This document shows, in pieces, positions 57,808 to 64,000 of a DNA stretch of 64,000 nucleotides (its first letter is position 1; every line of letters starts with the position of its first letter). Both the position numbers and the translations under genes were made by a program. Under the pieces are notes generated by a model. That model saw only the letters and a list, made by a program, of their open reading frames with translations. It had not been told where the DNA came from and did not search any database. The stretch is from contig NZ_MNAH01000001.1 in NCBI RefSeq assembly GCF_001976065.1, positions 787,952-851,951 of the forward strand, given 5' to 3'. The stretch is from Pseudomonas putida (GTDB taxonomy: Bacteria > Pseudomonadota > Gammaproteobacteria > Pseudomonadales > Pseudomonadaceae).

Positions 57808-59364
57808 TCAGATCTTCCGAGCTGATTTTTCCCAATAAGGCTGGCGCAGATCTTTCTTCAGCACCTTGCCCACCGGACTACGTGGCAGGCTGGTAGTGAA
57901 GTCGATAGACTTCGGTGCCATCACGCTGCCCAGCCTGGCTTTGCACAGCTCGATAAGCTCCTGCTCGGTGGTTTCCTGGCCTGGGTTTAGCTCGACGACG
58001 GCCTTGACGGCCTCACCCCATTTCTCATCGGGCACGCCGATCACGGCGCAGTCCTGAACGGCCGGATGTCCCCACAGCACTTGCTCGACCTGGCTGGGAT
58101 AGACGTTGAAGCCGCCGGAAATAATCATGTCTTTCTTGCGATCGGTGAGGTGCAGATAGCCTTCGGCATCGATATGGCCGATGTCACCGGTATGCAGCCA
58201 ACCGTCGACGATGGTCTCGGCGGTTTTCTCCGGCTGCTTGTAGTAACCCTTCATGATCAGGTCGCCGCGCACGCATATTTCACCGGTTTCACCGCGCGGC
58301 AGGATCTGGTGGGTGTCGCTCATCACTTCGACGCGGACCAGCGGGTTAGGGCGGCCGACCGAGGACAGGCGTTCGTCGTCGGCGAATTGGTCACCCACCA
58401 GATGCTCGTCAGGACGAAAGTTGGCGATGCTGGCTGGTGCTTCGGTCTGACCATAGCCGCCGGTCATGACCGGGCCGAAAATCTCGATAGCTTTCTTCAG
58501 CTTGTCTACCGACATGGGAGCCGCGCCGTACATCAGGTACTTCACCGAGGAGAAGTCCAGCTTCTCGATACCGGGAATTTCCAACAGCCTGTAGATCACC
58601 GTTGGCGGCAGAAAGAGCTCGCTGACCCTGTGCTGTGCAATGGCGTTCAACATCAATGCTGGATCGGGTTTGGTAATGACCACTACCGTGCCACCTTGCG
58701 CCGTGCAGGGTACGGACAACAGGCCGGCAGTGTGGGTCATCGGTGCGGCGGCCATATTCACCGGCTTTTCACCATTGCGATAAGCACAGGTCAGCATGAA
58801 GTGGGCGATGAACGTCTGCACGCTGCGGTGGGTGTTCATCACACCCTTTGGCGTGCCCGTTGTGCCACCAGTGGGTGAGACCGCCACCACGTCGTCCATG
58901 TCATGGGCGACTTCGGGACGGCTTGCCGGCTGACCGGCGCTCCATAGCTCCAACGAAGGTGCATCGACAGCGTCGGCATCGATGCAGATCCAGTGTTTGA
59001 TCTTCGGCAACCCGGGCCGCAGCTCGGCGATGATTTGCGCGAAATCGTTCTGGTAGAACATCACCTCGCAGTCGAATGCGTCGAGGATGTAGTGATTCTC
59101 TTCGCTGGAGTTGCGCGCGTTGACTGGAATCCAGGTCATGTTGGCGCGCCATAGACCCAGTGTGCAGGCCCAGGCGGTGACGTCGTTACCTGACCAGACG
59201 GCACCCTTGGTTTCCTTCGGCAAGCCCAGTGCGAGCAGCTTGTTGGCTATGCGACACGAGAGCTCGCCGATTTCGTTGAAGGTGTAAGAGCGCTCGCCCT
59301 GGATGTAGGCGACCCCGGCAGGGTTGATGCCCCAGCCGCGATCGTAAAAGTCGATGATGGCCAT
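57808..59364 (-). CDS. Acyl-CoA synthetase (AMP-forming)
   Basis: Protein of 518 residues of the ANL family. The phosphate loop is S-P-T-G-G-T-T-G-T-P-K-G-V, A5 is G-G-Y-G-Q-T-E, A8 is K-K-D-M-I-I-S-G-G-F-N-V-Y and the C-terminal lysine is in S-P-V-G-K-V-L-K-K. It should activate the pathway's carboxylic acid to a CoA ester. The acid is unknown; the sequence does not match fatty-acid, benzoate or phenylacetate enzymes in any obvious way. It starts 21 bases after the saccharopine-dehydrogenase-like gene. Confidence 0.9.
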   Translation of the reverse strand: MAIIDFYDRGWGINPAGVAYIQGERSYTFNEIGELSCRIANKLLALGLPKETKGAVWSGNDVTAWACTLGLWRANMTWIPVNARNSSEENHYILDAFDCEVMFYQNDFAQIIAELRPGLPKIKHWICIDADAVDAPSLELWSAGQPASRPEVAHDMDDVVAVSPTGGTTGTPKGVMNTHRSVQTFIAHFMLTCAYRNGEKPVNMAAAPMTHTAGLLSVPCTAQGGTVVVITKPDPALMLNAIAQHRVSELFLPPTVIYRLLEIPGIEKLDFSSVKYLMYGAAPMSVDKLKKAIEIFGPVMTGGYGQTEAPASIANFRPDEHLVGDQFADDERLSSVGRPNPLVRVEVMSDTHQILPRGETGEICVRGDLIMKGYYKQPEKTAETIVDGWLHTGDIGHIDAEGYLHLTDRKKDMIISGGFNVYPSQVEQVLWGHPAVQDCAVIGVPDEKWGEAVKAVVELNPGQETTEQELIELCKARLGSVMAPKSIDFTTSLPRSPVGKVLKKDLRQPYWEKSARKI

Positions 59365-59385
59365 AAGTGGTTCCTGTGCCGGTAA

Positions 59386-60516
59386 TCAGAGTTTGGTAAC
59401 GGTGGCACGGGCCAGGCCGCGTTCTTCCAGGAAGCCGAGCAGATAGCGGTGTCCAAAAGCCTTGGAACCGGAAGCGAAGCCGACCTTGTTGGTGTCGTTG
59501 TCGAGCAGCCTGATCGCGGCTGCGGCCTGTAGGGCACCGGTGGAAATATAGGGTGTGACGCCATGCACGGTAGCGCGCACGGCGGCCAGGTGACCGCGGC
59601 CGATAGCGATGTCGACGCTGCGTTGCAAGGTGGTGCGTTCGCGGGGCGGCATGCTCGGCGTGGTGGCCTCTACCAGGCTCTTCACCACCGCGTCCTGCTG
59701 CTCCTTGGACAGGTGCTTGTATTCCGCTTCCCACTTCTGGCTCAGGCCATGCACCATCGGCATCACATTGTTGTCGTAGAAACCGACCGCGGAGGTGCAG
59801 GCGCGCACGCGAGGATCATGCTCGAAGTAAATTGGCAGCGAGGTTCCCCCCCAAGGCAGGCAGAAAACCGGCTGCATGAAGTTGGGGTCGACAATGTTGA
59901 ACGACGCGGTGGCTGGGTGCTGTACCAGCTTGTTCTCCCACAGGTAGAACTGCTCCCGGTGGAACAATTCGAAAATCGAGGCCGCCGAGCCCAGGCTGAC
60001 CCCGGCGACATCACGCGGGCCGCGGCACAGGGCGGCGGTTTCCAGCACGTCGATGCCGGGGGTTTCCAGCGCCAGTTCGGCGGCGATCTCGGAGAAGCTG
60101 AACATGTAGGACAGCGATGGCGAAACCAGCAGGCCAGCCTGGCGATAGAGCTCGCCAAATTGCTCGCGAACCTGACGGACGTAGCTTTGCTCGCCGGTGG
60201 TATCTATGTGGTGGCAGCCGGACTTGAGCGCGGCCTCGACGGTGGTCAGACCGAAGTTGACGAAGGGGCCAACGGTGTTGCAGACCACTTTGGCTCCCTT
60301 GAAGGCGGCGCTCAGCGACTCGACGTTGTGCTCGGCCTCGATGATTTCATAGGTCGCGGACTCCAGGCGTACCACACGTTGCGCCATCATTTCCTGCGCG
60401 CGCTTGGCATCGCGCGCCACAGCGGTGAAGGGGATGTTCTGGTCGATCAGCCAGTCCATGGTCAGCATGCCGGTGTAGCCACTGGCGCCATAGACAACTA
60501 CGGGATACTTAGCCAT
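59386..60516 (-). CDS. Saccharopine-dehydrogenase-like NAD(P)-binding protein
   Basis: Protein of 376 residues. It begins V-V-V-Y-G-A-S-G-Y-T-G-M-L-T, a Rossmann start shared by saccharopine-dehydrogenase-like and trans-acting enoyl reductase proteins. N-T-V-G-P-F-V-N-F-G and H-H-I-D-T-T-G-E-Q-S-Y-V follow as usual. It is probably a reductase acting on an enoyl or keto intermediate, not a lysine-pathway enzyme. ATG 60516 is preferred over one five codons earlier. Confidence 0.8.
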   Translation of the reverse strand: MAKYPVVVYGASGYTGMLTMDWLIDQNIPFTAVARDAKRAQEMMAQRVVRLESATYEIIEAEHNVESLSAAFKGAKVVCNTVGPFVNFGLTTVEAALKSGCHHIDTTGEQSYVRQVREQFGELYRQAGLLVSPSLSYMFSFSEIAAELALETPGIDVLETAALCRGPRDVAGVSLGSAASIFELFHREQFYLWENKLVQHPATASFNIVDPNFMQPVFCLPWGGTSLPIYFEHDPRVRACTSAVGFYDNNVMPMVHGLSQKWEAEYKHLSKEQQDAVVKSLVEATTPSMPPRERTTLQRSVDIAIGRGHLAAVRATVHGVTPYISTGALQAAAAIRLLDNDTNKVGFASGSKAFGHRYLLGFLEERGLARATVTKL

Positions 60517-60556
60517 TTCTATTGTCTCCAAAGTTTATTGTTAGTCGGGTTTGGGA

Positions 60557-61840
60557 TCAGTACTGGGGCCAGCCGTCTTCGTAGAGCTCCTGGACAAGGA
60601 ACCCAAGGCGGGTGGTGAGCATCATGTTCTCGCCGTCTTCGATCAGCGCGGCGCGGGCATCGCGGAACAACTTCTCCATGGGGTACTCGCGGGTCAGGCC
60701 GTTGCCGCCGAACAGTTGCAAGGCATCGCTGACTACGCGCATGGCCTCTTCGGTCACGGTGACCTTGCTGGAAGCCGTGGCACAGGGGTGCCCCTGCGGG
60801 GACAGGCGCGCATAGGCCAGGGAGCGGCGGGCGACAGCCCGGCAAAGCTCGACACGACGCATCATGTCGCCGATGCGGTAGCGGGTAAGCTGGTGGTTGA
60901 TCAGCAATTGGCCACCCTGCTTGCGCTCATGGCAGTAAGCCAGGGCCAGTTCGAAGGCGGAACGTGCCACGCCGGTGAACCATTGCGCCATGTGGGTGCC
61001 AGCGAACGACCAGGTCGAAACGACGTTGCCGTAGTACTCGTCCTGCAGGGCCACGGCGAAGCGCTTGGGAATCCGCACGTTGTCGAAATACACCTCGCCC
61101 TGCGGCAACGCGCGTTGGCCGATCTTCTCCAGTGGCTTGCCCTTGCTGACACCGGGCAAGTCCAGGGGCACGATTACAGAGATGCCATAGGGCAAGCCAT
61201 TGGCATCGTAGAAGCCGTTGCCATAGTCGGCGGTCATGTAGGCCAAGGCCACCTGGGCCACCGCGCCGTTGGACACCCAGGCCGAGCACTGGCCGTTAAT
61301 GACGATCTCGTGCTCGCCAACCTTGGCGAAGAGATTGCCCTTGTTGCCCAACTGCCCTGGCACCCAGTCGCGCTGCAAGTCGAAGGCGCTGACATCAGTG
61401 CCCTTGTCGGGATGGGTAATCATCCAGCAGCCGATTTTCCCGGCACTCAGATCGATCAGCTCCTGGTTCCCTACGGCTTTGGCCATCTCGTTCGGGAAGG
61501 TGCTGACGCCCAGGGAAACCGCCAGACCGGCATCGCCCCAGCCCATTTCCTCGCCGATCATAGACTCGACGCGTACAGCCGTTTCCGGCGGCAGTTCGGC
61601 CAGCAGATCGGAGCTCAGGCCCAGCTTGGCGGCTTCGCTGAACAGGCTGTAGTACGGCGAGCCGGGGGCGACCGCCTGCTCTGCGGTCATCTTGTCGAGT
61701 TCCTGACCAAGAGGCCGCATGAAATCCTTGGCAAAGCGATGCACGCTGTCCTGGATGCCGCGCTCGACCTCGTTCAGGGGTGTTTCAAAGCCGGTTATTG
61801 AAATGTCAGGCAGGTTGATCCGGTTGCTTAGTTTCATCAT
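60557..61840 (-). CDS. Acyl-CoA dehydrogenase
   Basis: Protein of about 427 residues; starts at 61852, 61840 or 61837 are all possible, and GAGG spacing favours the last two. G-C-W-M-I-T-H-P-D-K-G-T-D (flavin region), W-V-S-N-G-A-V-A and a late L-Q-L-F-G-G-N-G-L-T-R-E-Y-P-M-E-K are family motifs. The usual T-E-P is replaced by T-H-P. It should introduce a double bond into the CoA-bound substrate. It lies between the NmrA-like and saccharopine-dehydrogenase-like genes. Confidence 0.88.
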   Translation of the reverse strand: MMKLSNRINLPDISITGFETPLNEVERGIQDSVHRFAKDFMRPLGQELDKMTAEQAVAPGSPYYSLFSEAAKLGLSSDLLAELPPETAVRVESMIGEEMGWGDAGLAVSLGVSTFPNEMAKAVGNQELIDLSAGKIGCWMITHPDKGTDVSAFDLQRDWVPGQLGNKGNLFAKVGEHEIVINGQCSAWVSNGAVAQVALAYMTADYGNGFYDANGLPYGISVIVPLDLPGVSKGKPLEKIGQRALPQGEVYFDNVRIPKRFAVALQDEYYGNVVSTWSFAGTHMAQWFTGVARSAFELALAYCHERKQGGQLLINHQLTRYRIGDMMRRVELCRAVARRSLAYARLSPQGHPCATASSKVTVTEEAMRVVSDALQLFGGNGLTREYPMEKLFRDARAALIEDGENMMLTTRLGFLVQELYEDGWPQY

Positions 61841-61898
61841 GGGCCTCGTCATATCACTCGGTTTTTCTTATGGCCTGCACGCTAGGTGTCGAGACGCG

Positions 61899-62873
61899 TC
61901 AGGCGTCGGCCGGCAGTTCGCCGGCGGCGATCAGCGTGGCGCGCGTGGCCTCGACGAAAGGCTCTACGGTGTCGACGAATAGTTCTTGCAGCGGCGTCCC
62001 CTTGAATTCGGGGAGGAAGGTCTTGTTCCAGTGGCCGCACAGCGACATGCCTGCTGGGGTATCGACCATGGCGACGCCGATCGCCAGCAGGGTCTGGATG
62101 GCGCCGGGACGGGAAGCCGCGTAGGCTGCGCGCCACTGCTCGGGCGTCAACTCGTTACGCTCGATCGGGCGACCCACGGCCTGTTCGCGCGCGGCCAGCA
62201 GCTCGTTCCACGAACACCAGGCCGTGGCCGCGACTGGGCAGATCGCATTGCGCGAGGCCGGGTGGGCCAGCACATGTGGAATGATGCGGCCGACATCCGC
62301 GCCGGTCGACCAGGCCAGCCTGGCGTCGGGATCACCCATCACCATCACCGGCTCGAGCATGTAGTACTCGATCCAGGCACCGGCCGGAATGATGGTGTAG
62401 TCCATGCCGGCCAGTTCGATCATGCGCCGGATGAACGCTTTCTGCCGGGCCATCAAGCGGTGCGTGGTGTCGGTCTGCCAGAACTGTTCGAATTCATAGA
62501 TCGCGCCGTACTCGGATGGCACGAAGCGTTCGACCCCGGCTTCCTTGGCGGCAAAAATCAGCGGCATCTGCGATTCGGTGGCGTAGAGCGGCACGCAGGA
62601 CACCAGGTAGTCGGTGCCGCGCAGCGCCGGGACCAGCGTTTCGGCAATGGTGACGTCGACCTCCTTGATGGTCACGCCCTGACGCGCCCATTCGGCGTAC
62701 TGCTGCTGTTTTTGCGCCTCGCTCTTGCTGATGCCCGACGATGAGCGTTCCATCTGGCCGGAGCGGCGCGCGAGCACATTGATATTGACCAGGCCCTGGC
62801 GAATGAACTCATTGACGCAGGCGACACCGGCAGTCCCGGTGGCGCCGAATACAGTGACGGTCTTCTTGCTCAT
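61899..62873 (-). CDS. NmrA/isoflavone-reductase-like NAD(P)-binding protein
   Basis: Protein of 324 residues. V-T-V-F-G-A-T-G-T-A-G-V-A-C is the dinucleotide loop of the atypical SDR (NmrA) group, followed by V-L-A-R-R-S-G. G-V-E-R-F-V-P-S-E-Y-G is the second hallmark, with a lysine in M-A-R-Q-K-A-F-I-R at the usual active-site distance. It is probably a reductase of an unsaturated or ether-type substrate. It is the first gene of the seven-gene operon, divergent from the AraC regulator. Confidence 0.85.
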   Translation of the reverse strand: MSKKTVTVFGATGTAGVACVNEFIRQGLVNINVLARRSGQMERSSSGISKSEAQKQQQYAEWARQGVTIKEVDVTIAETLVPALRGTDYLVSCVPLYATESQMPLIFAAKEAGVERFVPSEYGAIYEFEQFWQTDTTHRLMARQKAFIRRMIELAGMDYTIIPAGAWIEYYMLEPVMVMGDPDARLAWSTGADVGRIIPHVLAHPASRNAICPVAATAWCSWNELLAAREQAVGRPIERNELTPEQWRAAYAASRPGAIQTLLAIGVAMVDTPAGMSLCGHWNKTFLPEFKGTPLQELFVDTVEPFVEATRATLIAAGELPADA

Positions 62874-62999
62874 GCTGTTCTCCTGGCTGTGATCAGTCAT
62901 GCGGGGGAGCGGTTGTGCCTGCCTCGCATTGAGGCGAGTGACGCAATATTTGGCCGATTATTGTTCTTCCCGACATCGACAACTCACCTGAAAAGCGGT

Positions 63000-63017
63000 C
63001 ATATTTGTCAAAATATG
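63000..63017. promoter_or_regulatory. Inverted repeat upstream of the AraC gene
   Basis: CATATTT-GTCA-AAATATG is a perfect 7-base inverted repeat just before the AraC start. ATATTTG also occurs at 62946-62952, 55 bases away. These may be operator half-sites for the divergent promoters. Confidence 0.4.
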
Positions 63018-63028
63018 CTCATCCCGAG

Positions 63029-63889
63029 ATGCCCATGAATCCGCAACAACAGGTCCATGAAACACTGGGATTGCCCTTGCTGGGCGGCCTGGTGTGCAGT
63101 GAAATCCCCTTGTATGCGGAGCGCTACTTCCTGCATACGACTGACCTATCCGTCCCGCCGGTTGACTTCATGGCCCTCTTGACCCAGTTCGGTGGCTCGC
63201 GGGCGGATGAGGGGGCAGGGGGCGAGTTGCGCTCAACCTCGATGCCCCGCTTGTCAATGCTGCTGCCTGCAGGTTGTGCCACTCAATGGCACTATTCCGG
63301 CAGCATTGATTTCGCGGTTTTTTATCTGCCCGAGCGCACGGATGGCGTGTTTCGACAATTGCGTGAGCTATGCGCTGGCGCGCAGGCACCATTGCCCGTC
63401 AGTGATGGATTGGTGAGCGCGGCGGCCCGGCAATTGATGGATGAGCTAAGTCTTGGGAAAGGGGCTGATCAGGGGTTCATGGCAAGATTGGCCATGGTCA
63501 TGCTTGAGCAGGTGTATCGTGCGCTACGAGTTGACGCGAGCAGAGGTATTTATCCGCCGCATATTCATCTGGCGCGCCTGCATACGGTACTGGTCTTCAT
63601 TCGCGAGCATCTGGGGCAGGAACTGTCGATCAGCACGCTGGCTGGCCAGGCGGGTGTCAGCCCGGCTCATTTTCGACGGCTGTTTCAGCGCGCCATGGGT
63701 ATGCCGCCCCATCGCTATGTAATGAATGTACGACTGGAACATGCGCGTGATCTGCTCATGCAGACCGATCTCCCTATTTTGCATGTGGCGCTGGAGTGTG
63801 GCTTCAGCTCTCAGAGCCACCTGACTGCAGCGTTCAAGGTTGCACACGCCAGTACACCGGCTGAATACAGAGCCCTGGCTGGAAGGTAG
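63029..63889 (+). CDS. AraC-family transcription regulator
   Basis: Protein of 286 residues if started at ATG 63029 (ATG 63035 and TTG 63005 are alternatives). The N-terminal part is a cupin-like sensor. The C-terminal 100 residues hold the double helix-turn-helix: L-S-I-S-T-L-A-G-Q-A-G-V-S-P-A-H-F-R-R-L-F and I-L-H-V-A-L-E-C-G-F-S-S-Q-S-H-L-T-A-A-F. It is divergent from the catabolic operon and is the likely activator. The inducer is presumably the pathway's acid or its CoA ester. Confidence 0.9.
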   Translation: MPMNPQQQVHETLGLPLLGGLVCSEIPLYAERYFLHTTDLSVPPVDFMALLTQFGGSRADEGAGGELRSTSMPRLSMLLPAGCATQWHYSGSIDFAVFYLPERTDGVFRQLRELCAGAQAPLPVSDGLVSAAARQLMDELSLGKGADQGFMARLAMVMLEQVYRALRVDASRGIYPPHIHLARLHTVLVFIREHLGQELSISTLAGQAGVSPAHFRRLFQRAMGMPPHRYVMNVRLEHARDLLMQTDLPILHVALECGFSSQSHLTAAFKVAHASTPAEYRALAGR

Positions 63890-64000
63890 CGGATTCTTTG
63901 GCGTGGCGAGCAGGTCACGACACCGAAAGAACACAAGCGGCTTGCGTTGGATTGCACCGGGGTTCAAACCTCCTGACCATTCCATGGTAGTGTTCGACCG
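63890..64000. other. Right window edge
   Basis: The last 110 bases after the AraC gene show no gene I can support. An open frame on the minus strand here mostly overlaps the AraC gene and is not credible. Confidence 0.6.

Noticed and set aside
63524..63985. A 153-codon minus-strand frame at the right edge
   Set aside because: Most of it is the complement of the AraC helix-turn-helix region, and no family is recognisable.

Overview
The window is chromosomal DNA of a Pseudomonas, most probably from the P. fluorescens group. The main evidence is a PrrF iron sRNA, a CrcY-type sRNA next to the HMG-CoA lyase gene, the liu (leucine/isovalerate) genes with their MerR-type operators, an RsmE-like CsrA protein, DUF1654 and DUF6124-like proteins, and many REPIN-type palindromes of the GTGGGAGCGGGCTTGC and GTAGGAGCTGGCTTGC classes. 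The core block thrS-infC-rpmI-rplT-pheS-pheT-ihfA-merR is in its usual gammaproteobacterial order.

Layout. 1-3.5 kb: a tandem duplication of the 3' ends of two convergent genes, then an ECF sigma/anti-sigma pair divergent from a catalase-family gene and a cytochrome b561 gene. Both transcription units carry the same candidate promoter (GGAATAA-N14-CGTCT). 3.5-9.8 kb: an M14 carboxypeptidase, then a GntR regulator, an amino-acid ABC transporter and a gamma-glutamyltransferase, with a candidate sigma-54 promoter. 9.8-11.3 kb: PrrF, a DUF6124-like gene and an orphan phage-type repressor that appears to lack its self-cleavage residues. 11.3-21.2 kb: the liu catabolic genes (liuABCD, an acyl-CoA ligase, liuE, liuR) with three LiuR-type operators and the crcY sRNA. 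21.3-28 kb: a LysR regulator divergent from an acyl-CoA dehydrogenase gene, then tatD, an MltF-like transglycosylase, DoxX and a PuuB-like oxidase.

28.2-32.2 kb: tRNA-Val(GAC) followed by a decayed phage integrase, two AT-rich membrane O-acyltransferases and a DUF2514 lysis-gene remnant. This is a degraded integrative element. 32.2-37.3 kb: small genes, a Tat-exported carbonic anhydrase, an rsmE-like gene, a SPOR lipoprotein, a LexA-box/DUF1654/endA unit and a periplasmic asparaginase. 37.6-44.7 kb: a complete ribose operon rbsBACRKD plus a nucleoside hydrolase, with a clear promoter and operator. 44.7-46.7 kb: small proteins, an I78-type inhibitor and a cold-shock protein. 47-54.4 kb: the translation block. 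54.5-64 kb: tRNA-Pro(GGG), an IS66-family transposase remnant, then a seven-gene minus-strand operon divergent from an AraC regulator. That operon encodes an NmrA-like reductase, an acyl-CoA dehydrogenase, a saccharopine-dehydrogenase-like protein, an acyl-CoA ligase, a thiolase, an SDR and a membrane protein. It looks like an acquired, uncharacterised acid-degradation pathway and is the best candidate for a new system here.

All function calls come from reading translated sequence and motifs. No database search was run. Operator, promoter and sRNA ends are estimates from sequence.
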